From Shewanella inventionis (lineage in GTDB: Bacteria > Pseudomonadota > Gammaproteobacteria > Enterobacterales > Shewanellaceae), in the NCBI RefSeq assembly GCF_014641855.1, contig NZ_BMII01000001.1, positions 186,001 through 250,000 on the forward strand: a stretch of DNA of 64,000 nucleotides, written 5' to 3'. Position numbers and translations under genes: made by a program. Below, in pieces: positions 29,096 through 39,795 of this stretch; the first letter of the stretch is position 1, and the number at the start of each line of letters is the position of its first letter. The notes under the pieces are model-generated. The model ran no database searches, was not told where the DNA came from, and saw only the letters and a program-made list of their open reading frames with translations.

Positions 29096-29552
29096 GTTAT
29101 TCACTCTGTTTAAAATTCAATCAATTATTTCAATAGTACGTGCTTATTTGAAACTGCAATGTCGCTACAGCTTCTAATGTGTCGATCCGTCATGCAACGA
29201 GATGCTATCAAATATGAGGTAAAGCAAACTGCCACTACAAATGGATTGTCATAATCCAATTAGGAAGGGGTTAACGAATGCAGCTTATGTTCATGACATG
29301 CAAGACTTTACATGCATAAGATTTCGCTTTGACTACACAGGTGCAACTCAAAGCAGCGACACAGAATATAGTTCAGCCCGTTGAAAGTCAAAATCTGTCA
29401 CTAAAATAGTCCACGTTTTGTTATTTAAAACCACCTGAAACTTTGGCGTTAATTTGATTTACCAGCATTGTTGACTACAGTTAAACCTCGTTCAAATTAC
29501 CGTACGTGGTGCTATTTCTTTTCGCATTCAACCTAAAACATAAAGGGACATT
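29096..29552. promoter_or_regulatory. Divergent intergenic region, SulP operon / secreted unknown
   Basis: A 457-base gap between divergent starts, so it holds both promoters. No open frame or RNA gene was recognised, and I could not place promoter elements with confidence. Confidence 0.5.
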
Positions 29553-30362
29553 ATGTTTATTGCATTAACAGGCATGTTGCCCACACAACAATTTATTCAA
29601 ATTATCAGTTTGTTACGATTACGCCCATTGTATCTTGTGCTGTATTTATTGCCGCTCAGCCCACTGCAAGCCACATCACAATCAATCCCGTCCACTTCAC
29701 TCAAGCCTATTGTGGGCAACTGGATAATAGACACGCCTGAGCGGATTAGCTTATTACAGCTAAACCCAAACCAAAGCTACTTACACATTGAATTTAACTT
29801 GCTAGCACCACACCAAAGCGTGGCCGAATGGGGCCGACTCGCTATTGCGCCTAATAGCGTGCGCTTTATTGCCAGTTATACTAATAATCCACGCGAGGGT
29901 TTCGTGGCTCACCACTTTACTCATCCCACACACCAAATGACACTCACAAAAAGCAATACGACTTTACTGCTCGATGTCGATAGCAATGCCGATAGCGTTA
30001 CTGATAAACAATATCGTTATAACCGCAACACAACCCACCCCGTCTATGGCGTGTGGCACCAATTGTCGACTCCCGCGTTGAGTAGCTTAGTACTGCTAAA
30101 CAACGGTTATTACGCCACAGTGCACATTAACTTGCATCAGGATCCACATACCGATGCCCACATTACTCACCTACAATGGGGCCGCTTTGAAGGACTACAA
30201 GGGTTTGGTGAACCCATTTTTGATAGCCATCCACAACTTACATTAAACCCAGTAAATGCTATTACCAGAGTTATTTACCACCCACAAAGTCAACAACTGG
30301 CATTATCTTTTGACCAAGATATCGACCACACCACTGATCATTTGCCGCTTTTTAAGCAATAA
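29553..30362 (+). CDS. Exported protein of unknown function with two repeated domains
   Basis: 269 aa. A hydrophobic segment at about residues 20-40 (LYLVLYLLPLSPLQA) looks like a signal peptide with a long n-region; a later start may be used, although AAGGGA precedes this ATG well. The mature part consists of two related units: GNWIIDTPERISLLQLNPNQ ... AEWGRL and GVWHQLSTPALSSLVLLNNG ... LQWGRFEG, each beta-rich and about 100 residues. The pattern recalls small beta-barrel or lipocalin-like repeats, but no family is recognised. It stands alone upstream of ompR. Confidence 0.75.
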   Translation: MFIALTGMLPTQQFIQIISLLRLRPLYLVLYLLPLSPLQATSQSIPSTSLKPIVGNWIIDTPERISLLQLNPNQSYLHIEFNLLAPHQSVAEWGRLAIAPNSVRFIASYTNNPREGFVAHHFTHPTHQMTLTKSNTTLLLDVDSNADSVTDKQYRYNRNTTHPVYGVWHQLSTPALSSLVLLNNGYYATVHINLHQDPHTDAHITHLQWGRFEGLQGFGEPIFDSHPQLTLNPVNAITRVIYHPQSQQLALSFDQDIDHTTDHLPLFKQ

Positions 30363-30479
30363 AGCGGTATTTACAGCTATTTAGTTACAATTTCTGCTGC
30401 AATCAGCTATTCAAATTCAAGTGATTACACTTCATACTGAGCCATTGCTGGTATCAATTTAGTGTTTAAAGGATATTCC

Positions 30480-31205
30480 ATGGGCCAAGAAACCTCTAAA
30501 ATCCTCGTTGTCGATGACGACATGAGATTACGTTCATTATTAGAACGTTACCTAATTGAGCAAGGCTTTCAGGTGCGAAGCGCAGCCAATGCTGAACAAA
30601 TGGACAGGTTACTTGAGCGCGAAAACTTTCACCTTTTAGTACTCGACTTAATGCTACCCGGTGAAGATGGCTTATCAATTTGCCGCCGTTTACGCCAGCA
30701 AGAAAACCCAATTCCTATTGTGATGCTCACCGCGAAAGGCGATGAAGTCGATCGGATTATTGGCCTTGAACTGGGCGCCGATGACTACTTACCTAAGCCC
30801 TTTAACCCACGTGAGTTATTAGCACGGATTAAAGCGGTAATGCGCCGCCAAACTGCTGAGGTACCGGGCGCGCCTGCACAGCAAGAAGAAATGATTGAAT
30901 TTGGTGAGTTTTCACTAAATTTGGCCACGCGTGAGATGTTTCATGGTGACGAAAGCATTGCCCTCACTAGCGGCGAGTTTGCCGTATTAAAAGTGCTGGT
31001 TAACCACCCTCGAGAGCCATTATCGCGCGATAAGTTAATGAACCTTGCTCGCGGCCGCGACTACTCAGCCCTTGAGCGCTCTATTGATGTGCAAGTGTCA
31101 CGTCTACGTCGTTTAATTGAAAAAGATGCCGCCAACCCACGTTACATTCAAACGGTTTGGGGTTTAGGTTATGTGTTTGTACCCGACGGCACTTCGCGTA
31201 AATAA
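30480..31205 (+). CDS. ompR: Response regulator OmpR
   Basis: 241-aa osmolarity regulator: receiver domain (VVDDDMRLRSLLERYLIEQG, phospho-aspartate in LVLDLMLPGEDG) and winged-helix domain ending VWGLGYVFVPDG. It is nearly E. coli-like through the receiver. ATG at 30480 follows AAAGGA; the in-frame ATG at 30462 adds six residues not seen in OmpR. The stop is three bases before the envZ ATG. Confidence 0.96.
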   Translation: MGQETSKILVVDDDMRLRSLLERYLIEQGFQVRSAANAEQMDRLLERENFHLLVLDLMLPGEDGLSICRRLRQQENPIPIVMLTAKGDEVDRIIGLELGADDYLPKPFNPRELLARIKAVMRRQTAEVPGAPAQQEEMIEFGEFSLNLATREMFHGDESIALTSGEFAVLKVLVNHPREPLSRDKLMNLARGRDYSALERSIDVQVSRLRRLIEKDAANPRYIQTVWGLGYVFVPDGTSRK

Positions 31206-31208
31206 TTG

Positions 31209-32552
31209 ATGGAACTCAAGTTAAAATGGTGGCAGCGCTTCTTACCTCGAAGCGCGTTTAGCCAAACGGTATTGCTGATTGGCAGCTTATTGCTGATTAA
31301 TCAATTAGTGTCGTATTGGTCAGTCGCCGTTTACTTTATCAAACCCAGTTACGAGCAAATTAACCAACTGATTGCCCGCCAAATCAACATATTATTTGTT
31401 GATGGTGTTGATGTGGGCCGCGAACATCTCACCATGGTTGATGCTTTAAATGCCAAGGTACGTGACGATGGCATGACAGTGTACAATCAAAAACAAGCCC
31501 AGGAGGCCGGACTCGGCCAGGCCACCTATTACAGTTTTTTATCTGAACAGATGTCAGTGTATTTGGGCGGTGAAGCAGAAGTACGCTTTTCTCAGGGCGA
31601 AAATCTCGACGTGTGGATTAAGCCACCGCAAGCTCCTACATTATGGATTAAAGTGCCGTTAACCGGCATTAACGAGTCTGACTTATCACCTTTAACCTTA
31701 TATTTATTAGTGATTGGTGCGCTTAGTGTTGCTGGCGGCTGGTTATTTGCCCGTAGGCAAAACAGGCCATTAAAACGCTTACAAAAAGCCGCCGTTGCGG
31801 TATCTCAAGGCGACTTTCCGCAGACATTGCCGTTAAGTGGTTCAACTGAAATTGTTGAAGTAACCCATGCGTTTAATCAAATGGCGCATAGCATGAAGCA
31901 ACTTGAGCAAGACCGCGCATTATTAATGGCCGGTATCTCCCACGACTTGCGCACGCCACTGACACGTATTCGCTTAGCGTCTGAAATGATGGTAGAAGAA
32001 GACCAATATTTAAAAGAAGGCATCGTTACCGACATTGAAGACATGGATGCCATTATTAACCAATTTATCGCCTATATTCGCAACGACCGTGAAGGTGTGC
32101 GCGAACCTGATCAGATTAACCGCTTGATCCAAGAGATCAGCCAACAAGAATCGCACCGCGCAGAAACCATTGAGTTGTCGCTCGGCAATTGCCCAGACAT
32201 TGCCATGAATAGTGTTGCCATTAAACGTGTGTTGAGTAACCTAGTAGAAAACGCGTTTAGATACGGTAACGGCTGGATAAAAATCAGCTCTTACCAGCAA
32301 GGCAATACGGTATGCTTTTGCGTAGAAGACAATGGTCCAGGCATTGATGAGTCTAAAGTTGAGCAGTTATTTCAACCGTTTACTCAAGGCGACTCTGCTC
32401 GCGGCAGTGTAGGCTCTGGCCTAGGGCTGGCGATAATTAAGCGAATTATTGACCGCCACCACGGCAAAGTAAAACTGTCTAACCGCCCTCAAGGTGGTTT
32501 AAAAGCCCAAGTTTGGCTACCACTAACCGACAACAACGTCGTCGACAATTAA
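31209..32552 (+). CDS. envZ: Osmosensor histidine kinase EnvZ
   Basis: 447-aa partner of OmpR. Two membrane helices (about residues 17-40 and 160-180) flank a periplasmic domain; a HAMP linker, HisKA with the phospho-histidine in [20 protein letters not shown], and HATPase ([22 protein letters not shown]) follow. The [14 protein letters not shown] block is that of EnvZ. Confidence 0.95.
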   Translation: MELKLKWWQRFLPRSAFSQTVLLIGSLLLINQLVSYWSVAVYFIKPSYEQINQLIARQINILFVDGVDVGREHLTMVDALNAKVRDDGMTVYNQKQAQEAGLGQATYYSFLSEQMSVYLGGEAEVRFSQGENLDVWIKPPQAPTLWIKVPLTGINESDLSPLTLYLLVIGALSVAGGWLFARRQNRPLKRLQKAAVAVSQGDFPQTLPLSGSTEIVEVTHAFNQMAHSMKQLEQDRALLMAGISHDLRTPLTRIRLASEMMVEEDQYLKEGIVTDIEDMDAIINQFIAYIRNDREGVREPDQINRLIQEISQQESHRAETIELSLGNCPDIAMNSVAIKRVLSNLVENAFRYGNGWIKISSYQQGNTVCFCVEDNGPGIDESKVEQLFQPFTQGDSARGSVGSGLGLAIIKRIIDRHHGKVKLSNRPQGGLKAQVWLPLTDNNVVDN

Positions 32553-32780
32553 TGTTACCAAAGAATGAAAATAGATTAACTTTCATCCAAAACCTACACT
32601 GTATTACACATAATTTAATCACATTAGATTAGCTTTTCATCAATCAAAATTTACTAAATCATTGATTAAAATCAAAAATAAACAAAATACTTATCATGGC
32701 ATCAGTTCAGGTGCACACGACAAACTGTCATATTAGTGCCATAAAATACTCACAATGAAAATTGCCTGAGTTTAGATTGA

Positions 32781-34751
32781 ATGAAAATATCAACCTTATC
32801 GCTAGGAGCTTCTGCGCTGTTACTAATCCTTGCAGCATCACTTGCTGGCACAGTGCTATGGAGCAATCAGCAACGGCAAGTCAGTGAACAACTCAACCAA
32901 AGTTTGCAACGTATTCAGCATACATTTCAATATGATGTACGCCGTAATATCGATAAGTATTTGCAAACAGGCCAAAGCAATTATCTAGAACAGGCTCGTG
33001 CAGATATCAATAGCATTACGGGCAATATCAGTGCATTACAACAGGCACACCCGCAACTCGACAGCTCATCGTTAATCCAATTAATGGAGCAGCTCACGCA
33101 AGATTTAGACACAAAATATCGCGCTGCAGGTAAATTAGCCGGTAATCCACGGCAATTGCTGGCGTTTGCCGAATCTGAAATGCTCAGTTACAGCCGCAGC
33201 TTAAGCCGTTACGCACAATCGGCGCCGCAAGATAATAGCGTGGCACAACAATATCTTGCTCTTAGCACAGAGTTACCCAGCCTGGTGTATCAGTTATCGC
33301 AGCTCACTCAATCCTTATTAATTGATAAAGATACCGGTGTTAGCAACAGCGTAAATTTCACCATAGAAACACTCAACACCTGGCACGATCAATTGCAGCA
33401 ACTGCCTTTACTCGGTATTTATCGCACCGAAGAAGTCGACGAGTTTGCGCTAGGTAACGATGAACCAGAGCAAATTGAAATAGGCGAAACACCTCGAGCT
33501 GAGCTACTAAGTTTAAGCCTGCGCTACAGTAAAGAAGTGAATAACACCGAGAACATGCTCAGCGAAAACCAGGCGGTACAAAACGCCCTTATTAATGCCA
33601 CTAGCCAAGTAGAGCAACAACTCGTGGCATTAGCCGACATGCAAAACCAAACAGACCAACAATTAAAACTCAACTTACAATGGTTACTGTATGGCATGGT
33701 GGGCTTACTGGCACTGTTTGCCATAAGTTACTTTGTGTTACAACAGCGTCGTGTGGTCACGCCATTACGGCGCTTAAACCGCGCATTTGCGATGTTAAGC
33801 GAATCGAATCAACGTGAACCGATTGCGGTTACCAGCCAATGTGAAACGGGGCAAATTGCCGCGCATTTTAATCGTTTATTACAACGTTTTGATCAAGAGG
33901 ACGAGCAGCAAAAACACAATATGGCTGTGGTCTCTAAGTCATTACGCGACTTAGTCATTCAAATTGGCTCGCTGTCAAATAGTACCCAAAAAACACAAAC
34001 CGTAGTACAACAGGCTCAAGGGCAAACAACTGATTTAATTGAATTAGCCAACCAAGTAAACCAGTCGTCTAGTGAGCTGACCGTTCGCGCTCAACAAACC
34101 ATGACCGACATGTTAGCCAGTCAGCAAGAAGCTCAGGGTGTATTAACGGCAACCGAACATACATTGTCTACGGTAAATCAATGTAACCACTCACTTAACC
34201 AGCTAAGCACCTCGGTGAATGACGCGGCTAAAATTGTTGACGTGATAGGCAATATTGCCGAACAAACCAACTTACTGGCACTAAACGCGGCCATTGAAGC
34301 GGCCAGAGCTGGCGAACAAGGTCGCGGCTTTGCGGTAGTTGCTGATGAAGTGCGTAATTTATCGCAACGCACCCAGTTGTCGCTCAAAGATATTATGGCG
34401 ATATTAACTCAGCTCACCAGTTCAAATGAGGCACTAAGCCAAAGCGTCAATGACATTAGCGCCGCCTCTGAGCAACAAAAAACACGTGCCCAAAGCCTGC
34501 TAACCGTGGCTAAACAGGTACAGCAACAAGCCAGTGACATGGCAAACAGTGCCAGCCAGGGCAGCGAACACGCTAAGCAGCAAGTGCATTATCTCGATGA
34601 GTTCGTACAGGCGATGGACAGCTTAATGCACCGCGCTAAAGATGCGTTTGAACAAAGCGAAACCATTGCTCACGAGGTGAGTAACAGCGTCGACAATATT
34701 GAACAAAACCTCGGCATTGGCGAAACCAAAGCGCCATTCTCTACGCCATAA
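32781..34751 (+). CDS. Methyl-accepting chemotaxis protein
   Basis: 656-aa chemoreceptor: N-terminal helix, a helical periplasmic sensor of about 280 residues, a second helix (about 300-320), a degenerate HAMP and a signalling domain with the hairpin tip [20 protein letters not shown] followed by [17 protein letters not shown]. No C-terminal CheR-tethering pentapeptide is seen. The ligand is unknown. The gene is monocistronic with a strong terminator. Confidence 0.94.
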   Translation: MKISTLSLGASALLLILAASLAGTVLWSNQQRQVSEQLNQSLQRIQHTFQYDVRRNIDKYLQTGQSNYLEQARADINSITGNISALQQAHPQLDSSSLIQLMEQLTQDLDTKYRAAGKLAGNPRQLLAFAESEMLSYSRSLSRYAQSAPQDNSVAQQYLALSTELPSLVYQLSQLTQSLLIDKDTGVSNSVNFTIETLNTWHDQLQQLPLLGIYRTEEVDEFALGNDEPEQIEIGETPRAELLSLSLRYSKEVNNTENMLSENQAVQNALINATSQVEQQLVALADMQNQTDQQLKLNLQWLLYGMVGLLALFAISYFVLQQRRVVTPLRRLNRAFAMLSESNQREPIAVTSQCETGQIAAHFNRLLQRFDQEDEQQKHNMAVVSKSLRDLVIQIGSLSNSTQKTQTVVQQAQGQTTDLIELANQVNQSSSELTVRAQQTMTDMLASQQEAQGVLTATEHTLSTVNQCNHSLNQLSTSVNDAAKIVDVIGNIAEQTNLLALNAAIEAARAGEQGRGFAVVADEVRNLSQRTQLSLKDIMAILTQLTSSNEALSQSVNDISAASEQQKTRAQSLLTVAKQVQQQASDMANSASQGSEHAKQQVHYLDEFVQAMDSLMHRAKDAFEQSETIAHEVSNSVDNIEQNLGIGETKAPFSTP

Positions 34752-34780
34752 AAATGGGCGCCACATTGGGCGCCCATTTT
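34751..34780. terminator. Bidirectional rho-independent terminator
   Basis: A perfect 12-bp stem (34751-34762 with 34769-34780) with a six-base loop, A4 before and T4 after, between the convergent chemoreceptor and peroxiredoxin genes. Confidence 0.9.
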
Positions 34781-34804
34781 GATTCAATCAAGTTAAAATC
34801 TGGC

Positions 34805-35278
34805 TTACAGTGCAGCCATTACCGCTTCTGCGGTGCTCACTTCAAATGATTTGGGTGCTTCAACATTCAATAATGTCACCACGCCGTTGTCGATAATCAT
34901 CGCGTAACGTTGTGAACGCACGCCGCCAAAACCTGCGGTGTCCATTTCTAGACCAAGTGCTTTAGTAAAGCTTGCATCGCCGTCGGCTAGCATCATTAAC
35001 TCAGAGGCATTTTGCGCTTCGCCCCATGCTTTCATTACAAATGCATCGTTTACTGACACGCAGGCAATCAGGTCAACACCTTTGGCTTTAAACTCGTCAG
35101 CTTGTACAACAAAGCCTGGTAAATGCGCTTCTGAACAGGTTGGCGTAAAGGCACCAGGTACGGCAAATAACACCACTTTTTTACCGGCAAATAATTCAGT
35201 TACATCGTGGTTCACCATACCGTCTTTTGTCAGTTGGCTTAATGTAGCTTTTGGTAGAGATTGTCCTTTAGCGATCAT
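34805..35278 (-). CDS. Peroxiredoxin, Prx5 type
   Basis: 157-aa thiol peroxidase that reduces hydrogen peroxide and organic peroxides. The peroxidatic cysteine is in PGAFTPTCSEAHLPGF; the Prx5-type fold continues through VNDAFVMKAWG and ends normally. ATG at 35278 fits the AAGGA spacing better than ATG at 35284. No glutaredoxin domain is fused, so the reductant is glutathione/glutaredoxin or thioredoxin (family knowledge). Confidence 0.93.
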   Translation of the reverse strand: MIAKGQSLPKATLSQLTKDGMVNHDVTELFAGKKVVLFAVPGAFTPTCSEAHLPGFVVQADEFKAKGVDLIACVSVNDAFVMKAWGEAQNASELMMLADGDASFTKALGLEMDTAGFGGVRSQRYAMIIDNGVVTLLNVEAPKSFEVSTAEAVMAAL

Positions 35279-35309
35279 AATCATATTTCCTTAAGGGTGA
35301 ATAAATGGG

Positions 35310-35822
35310 TTATTTGGGTGCCAATACTTTACGGCAACCCACGTAAAAAATTGATAATACTGACTCACATAAAATTGCGATCAACAGCCCAAGTAACATA
35401 CCTATAGCAATGGCTTCGGGCTTTAATAAAATCACATGGGAATAATTTTTCCAAACCTCTAGTTGAATGTCTGTTTGCGGTGAAAAAATTAACTGCTGGT
35501 ATGGGCTGTAACTGTGCTGACGAAAACGCGTTAGTGCATCGGTTAACGCCATGTAACGCTGGTAAATAGATTCAATGCTTTCACCGCCAGAGCTGAAAAC
35601 CGGATCATTATTTTGGCGATAATGGTAGATGAGCTTGCTGATATCGCCACCGAAAAAACGGTCGGCGTCGTGTTGAAACTCGGCCAAATTTTGCTTAGCT
35701 TCTAGCTGATGTGCTTCAAGGCGCTGACCGTATTGGTCAACAAAACCAGGAACTTGAATACCAATCAATACGCCACAAACAAACAGCACTAAGCGCAGGT
35801 AGTCCATTAAATGTTTAATCAT
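35310..35822 (-). CDS. DUF2937 family membrane protein
   Basis: 170-aa protein with an N-terminal helix (about residues 8-25) and a C-terminal helix (EAIAIGMLLGLLIAILCESV). The middle is a hydrophilic helical periplasmic or cytoplasmic segment. It resembles DUF2937 proteins of Vibrio and Shewanella; function unknown. It lies upstream of the peroxiredoxin on the same strand with 31 bases between, so an operon is possible. Confidence 0.75.
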   Translation of the reverse strand: MIKHLMDYLRLVLFVCGVLIGIQVPGFVDQYGQRLEAHQLEAKQNLAEFQHDADRFFGGDISKLIYHYRQNNDPVFSSGGESIESIYQRYMALTDALTRFRQHSYSPYQQLIFSPQTDIQLEVWKNYSHVILLKPEAIAIGMLLGLLIAILCESVLSIFYVGCRKVLAPK

Positions 35823-35924
35823 GATGTCATCGGCTGAGATAGAGAGAAATTCACAAACGCCACAATATCACCAATCAGTAAACTACGCATCTTGTATAAA
35901 CTGATGTTAATTTATTGCCGCTGA

Positions 35925-36806
35925 TTACAAGGTTAATCTGGGCTGAATAAACTCAATAAATGCCGAGATCCTGCGTGCCACAGTAGATGATTTGTAATAC
36001 ATCGCACTCACTTGCTCGCGTTCGGCAACATTAATTTTGTCGTGATTTAGCAAGGTGACTAATCGCCCAGCGGCTAAATCGTCATTAATCATAAAGCCCG
36101 ACAAACACGCAATACCGTTGCCACTCAATGCCAATTGGCGCAGCGTTTCACCATTACTGCTACTGATCGTCGGCGTAATATCCTCACCGCCTTTTAGTGG
36201 CCATTGGTTAAGCACTTTGGGCTCGGTAAACCCTAACAACTCATGGCCGCTTAAGTCGGCCACCTTTTGCGGCGCGCCTCGTCGGGCAATGTAATCTGGT
36301 GAAGCAACGATGTGTAAAGCACTTTTACCTAATGGCCTGGCATATAAAGTAGAGTCGTTTAATTTACCAATACGGATCGCTACATCAGTGCGTTTCTCTA
36401 GTAAGTCGACATAACCCTCGTTAGAGGTGAGTTCTAGCATAATATCTGGATACGCTTGCCTAAAATCGTTCATGAGTGGCACTAACTGATGAAACACAAA
36501 TGGGCTTGCGGCATCAACACGCAATCGCCCTTGCGGTAATTCACCTCGGCTCACTAGCTCATCTTCTGCCCGTTGTAATTGCAGTAAGCCCGTTCTCACT
36601 GACTCGACAAATTGCCGGCCTTCGTCGGTCAGCTCAATCCGCCGAGTGGTACGGTTTAATATGGTCACCCCAAGTTGCTGCTCAATTTTACTCACAGCCC
36701 GCGACACGCGCGCCACCTGAATATTTAACGTATCAGCCGCCGCAGAAAAGCCGCCACTGTCGACCACAGTTAATAAAATATCAAGATCATCTGAGCGAGT
36801 AAGCAT
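35925..36806 (-). CDS. LysR family transcriptional regulator
   Basis: 293-aa LysR regulator: N-terminal winged helix (FSAAADTLNIQVARVSRAVS) and C-terminal effector-binding domain. It is divergent from the MFS transporter gene with about 150 bases between, so it probably controls that gene and itself (inference). ATG at 36806 has GAGG at good spacing; GTG at 36812 is the alternative. Confidence 0.92.
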   Translation of the reverse strand: MLTRSDDLDILLTVVDSGGFSAAADTLNIQVARVSRAVSKIEQQLGVTILNRTTRRIELTDEGRQFVESVRTGLLQLQRAEDELVSRGELPQGRLRVDAASPFVFHQLVPLMNDFRQAYPDIMLELTSNEGYVDLLEKRTDVAIRIGKLNDSTLYARPLGKSALHIVASPDYIARRGAPQKVADLSGHELLGFTEPKVLNQWPLKGGEDITPTISSSNGETLRQLALSGNGIACLSGFMINDDLAAGRLVTLLNHDKINVAEREQVSAMYYKSSTVARRISAFIEFIQPRLTL

Positions 36807-36955
36807 ACACACCTCGGGTTAACGCACTGCTTTATTACATTCATTTTACACAAATATCATTTGCTAAAGACACTGTTTTTTACAACTAAATTACCGTGAA
36901 TAATAGCCAGCATTAAGCAACACCCATCCATATTATTGAAACCGAGGAACACATC

Positions 36956-38146
36956 ATGCCGTTAGCCCTACTCGCATTGACGCTAAGCGCCTTTGCCATC
37001 GGAACCACAGAATTTGTCATTGTGGGATTACTGCCCACCATGGCACACGACCTTAATGTTTCATTACCCTCAGCAGGCTTACTGGTTAGCTTGTATGCTC
37101 TAGGTGTTGCCATTGGTGCACCGGTATTAACGGCATTAACAGGTAAATGGAATCGTAAACATGTGTTATTAACCGTTATGGCGCTGTTTGTGGCAGGTAA
37201 TGTATTGGCCTGGCAAGCCCCCGGTTATGAAACCTTAATTGTCGCGCGCATTATTACCGGGTTGGCTCACGGGGTGTTTTTCTCTATTGGCTCAACGATT
37301 GCGACCGGATTAGTGCCCAAAGAAAAAGCCGCCAGCGCTATCGCCATTATGTTTACTGGTTTAACCGTGGCATTGGTGACAGGCGTGCCATTAGGTACCT
37401 ATATTGGGCAAACATTTGGTTGGCAAGCCACCTTTTTAACGGTAGCGCTGTTAGGCCTTATTGCACTGATAGGCAGCAGTTTATTGGTGCCAAACAATTT
37501 ACAGCAACCTGCGGCCACTAAAATATCAGCTCAACTTAACGTGTTAACTCAACCACGCTTATTATTAGTGTATGCCATTACCGCCTTAGGCTACGGTGGC
37601 ACCTTTGTCGCGTTTACCTTTCTAGCGCCCATTTTAGAGCAAGTGTCTGGTTTTGAGTCTAACGCGATTGGTCTAATTATGTTGGTTTACGGCGTGTCGG
37701 TGGCTATCGGTAATATTTGGGGTGGCAAAATGGCCGACAAGTTAGGCCCAATCAAAGCGCTAAGTATTATCTTTATCGGTTTAGCCGCTATTTTACTGGT
37801 ATTTAACTTTACTGCGGTTAACCCTATTGCAGCGGTTATCACCATTTTGGTGTGGGGCGCCTTTGCATTTGGTAATGTACCGGGTTTACAAGTTTATGTG
37901 GTTAAACTAGCACAAGAACATACACCTAATGCGGTGGATGTGGCATCTGGCCTTAACATTGCCGCGTTTAATGTGGGCATAGCATTAGGCGCATGGGGCG
38001 GCGGAATCATTGTTGAACAAGCTGGCTTAATGCATACACCATGGGTCGGCGCTGTGATTGTATTGTTGGCATTAGCATTAACCCGCTACAGTGGCTCACT
38101 AGACAATAAAACCAATAGCGCTGCGGTATCTCGGGCAGCAGCATAA
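36956..38146 (+). CDS. MFS transporter, DHA1 family (YdhP/AraJ-like)
   Basis: 396-aa twelve-helix exporter. FAIGTTEFVIVGLLPTMAHD near the N-terminus and GLAHGVFFSIGSTIATGLVP are typical of the YdhP/AraJ group. The substrate (sugar or drug efflux) is unknown. The divergent LysR gene is its likely regulator. Confidence 0.92.
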   Translation: MPLALLALTLSAFAIGTTEFVIVGLLPTMAHDLNVSLPSAGLLVSLYALGVAIGAPVLTALTGKWNRKHVLLTVMALFVAGNVLAWQAPGYETLIVARIITGLAHGVFFSIGSTIATGLVPKEKAASAIAIMFTGLTVALVTGVPLGTYIGQTFGWQATFLTVALLGLIALIGSSLLVPNNLQQPAATKISAQLNVLTQPRLLLVYAITALGYGGTFVAFTFLAPILEQVSGFESNAIGLIMLVYGVSVAIGNIWGGKMADKLGPIKALSIIFIGLAAILLVFNFTAVNPIAAVITILVWGAFAFGNVPGLQVYVVKLAQEHTPNAVDVASGLNIAAFNVGIALGAWGGGIIVEQAGLMHTPWVGAVIVLLALALTRYSGSLDNKTNSAAVSRAAA

Positions 38147-38162
38147 GCTAGAAATCATTAAA

Positions 38163-38188
38163 TCAAGGGTATAAGTCTATGCCCTTGA
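38163..38188. terminator. Hairpin between convergent MFS and LysR genes
   Basis: An 11-bp stem (38163-38173 with 38178-38188, one wobble) with a four-base loop. No long T tract follows, so termination strength is uncertain. Confidence 0.6.
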
Positions 38189-38204
38189 GTATTTTCAACA
38201 CTGC

Positions 38205-39101
38205 CTAGCTCAAGCCCCAATCAATGTTAGGCAAGTGCTCAATAAACCACTCAAATCCGCGGCCTTGATGCTCTTTATGCCAGGCAAGATACAAGCTCTG
38301 GTTAGGTCGTGGAATTGAGCATTGTTTTTCAATCAACTCGCCGCTATCAAAGTAACCTTGCACCATGTGCCGAGGTAAAAAACCAATCCCCAAACCTTGG
38401 CGCTGGGCCGCTATTTTAGTTTCCATGGTGTTTACTTTAATCACTTGCTTGCTTTTAAACAGACCACTGCTGCGGGTGGGTAACACTTGCGCCGTATCGG
38501 CTACCACCACCGAGGCATATTCTGTCAGCTTGTCGGCTTCTAATACACCATCGACAAATGCCAATGGATGATGTGGTGCTACCGCAAACACAAACTCGAT
38601 TTCACCTATTTTATGGGTTTTAAATACACCTCGAGGTAACTCGCCAGAAGCGCCAATGACAATGTCGGCACGGCGACTGTGCAACGCATCCCAGCCACCA
38701 CCTACCGCTTCAACATCAATCGTAATGTCTACCGAGTGTTCGAGCTGATTAAATTGCTCGATTAACTGAAACAGCGGTGCTTGTGGGATCACCGTATCAC
38801 GTGAAAGCCTGATTTCACGCTCCCAGCCAGACTCTAACTGCTGCACAGAGTCAATCAACCGATTTGTGGCCAATAAAATATCGCGGCCATGCTCTAACAC
38901 CAACTTACCTGCAGGGGTAAGCTGCGCCCGTTGTTTGCTGCGGTCAAACAACGCGGTACCCATGTCGTCTTCAAGTTTTTTGATGGTATAGGTTAATGCT
39001 GATGGCACGCGGTACAGTGATGCCGCCGCGGCAGCAAAACTGCCCTTGCGCTCAATGGCGTCCAAGGCCCGTAGTGCATCGATGGTAATCGCATGGTGCA
39101 T
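38205..39101 (-). CDS. LysR family transcriptional regulator
   Basis: 298-aa LysR protein with winged helix (FAAAAASLYRVPSALTYTIK) and effector domain. It is divergent from doxX and pirin genes with a 148-base gap, an arrangement seen in many proteobacteria, so it likely regulates them (inference). The fit to quinone- or oxidant-responsive regulators is plausible but not shown. Confidence 0.92.
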   Translation of the reverse strand: MHHAITIDALRALDAIERKGSFAAAAASLYRVPSALTYTIKKLEDDMGTALFDRSKQRAQLTPAGKLVLEHGRDILLATNRLIDSVQQLESGWEREIRLSRDTVIPQAPLFQLIEQFNQLEHSVDITIDVEAVGGGWDALHSRRADIVIGASGELPRGVFKTHKIGEIEFVFAVAPHHPLAFVDGVLEADKLTEYASVVVADTAQVLPTRSSGLFKSKQVIKVNTMETKIAAQRQGLGIGFLPRHMVQGYFDSGELIEKQCSIPRPNQSLYLAWHKEHQGRGFEWFIEHLPNIDWGLS

Positions 39102-39249
39102 GAATTTTCCTTATTCAAATAATTTGAACTATTAACTCAGTTTATTCCGATTTTTTATTCAATCAAGTCTCAATATACTCATTATCAATCGGTGAGGCAG
39201 ACTCACTAAACGATATTCACACTGTTTAAATTTATTGAGGTTAATTATC

Positions 39250-39696
39250 ATGAAAGCACTAATCAACAACATCACTCGTTCTACCGCTGGTTTTAGTACA
39301 TTGGCATTACGTGTACCTGTAGGGATTATTTTTATGGCTCACGGCGCCCAAAAATTATTTGGTTGGTTTGGCGGTTACGGTTTAGAAGGCACTGGGCAAT
39401 GGATGGCATCAATGGGGATGGAACCTGGGGTGTTAATGGCCTTTATGGCTGGCAGTGCTGAGTTTTTTGGGGGCTTATTTATTCTACTGGGTTTACTGAC
39501 TCGTCCAGCGGCTGTTGCACTGGCCTTTACTATGGTAGCTGCCATTGCCAGTGTTCACCTAAGTAACGGTTTATTTATGTCTAACAACGGTTATGAGTAT
39601 GCTTTAGCATTATTAGCCGCTAGCGTGTCATTGGCTTTATCTGGCTCAGGGAAAGCGGCACTAGATAACGCGCTTACCCGTCGATTAGCTAAATAA
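39250..39696 (+). CDS. DoxX family membrane protein
   Basis: 148-aa protein with four helices and the DoxX pattern (ALRVPVGIIFMAHGAQKLFGWFGGYGLEGTGQWMASMG). DoxX proteins associate with oxidoreductases and redox stress; the biochemical role is not settled. ATG at 39250 follows TTGAGG; the upstream TTG at 39235 is probably part of that site. The pirin gene lies downstream beyond a palindrome. Confidence 0.9.
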   Translation: MKALINNITRSTAGFSTLALRVPVGIIFMAHGAQKLFGWFGGYGLEGTGQWMASMGMEPGVLMAFMAGSAEFFGGLFILLGLLTRPAAVALAFTMVAAIASVHLSNGLFMSNNGYEYALALLAASVSLALSGSGKAALDNALTRRLAK

Positions 39697-39730
39697 TTTC
39701 AGCTCAAATTAACAAACCTGCATTTCGATA

Positions 39731-39766
39731 ATACCAATCAGATCCAAACACACATCTGATTGGTAT
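39731..39766. repeat. Perfect 13-bp palindromic hairpin with ATACCAATCAG motif
   Basis: The 13-base arms 39731-39743 and 39754-39766 are exact inverted repeats separated by ten bases. A half-copy of the same motif (ATACCAATCAG) occurs at 26582. It lies between doxX and pirin and could attenuate read-through, or be a small dispersed repeat. Confidence 0.8.
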
Positions 39767-39795
39767 CAAGCTACATTATGCGTTAGGAGAACACC

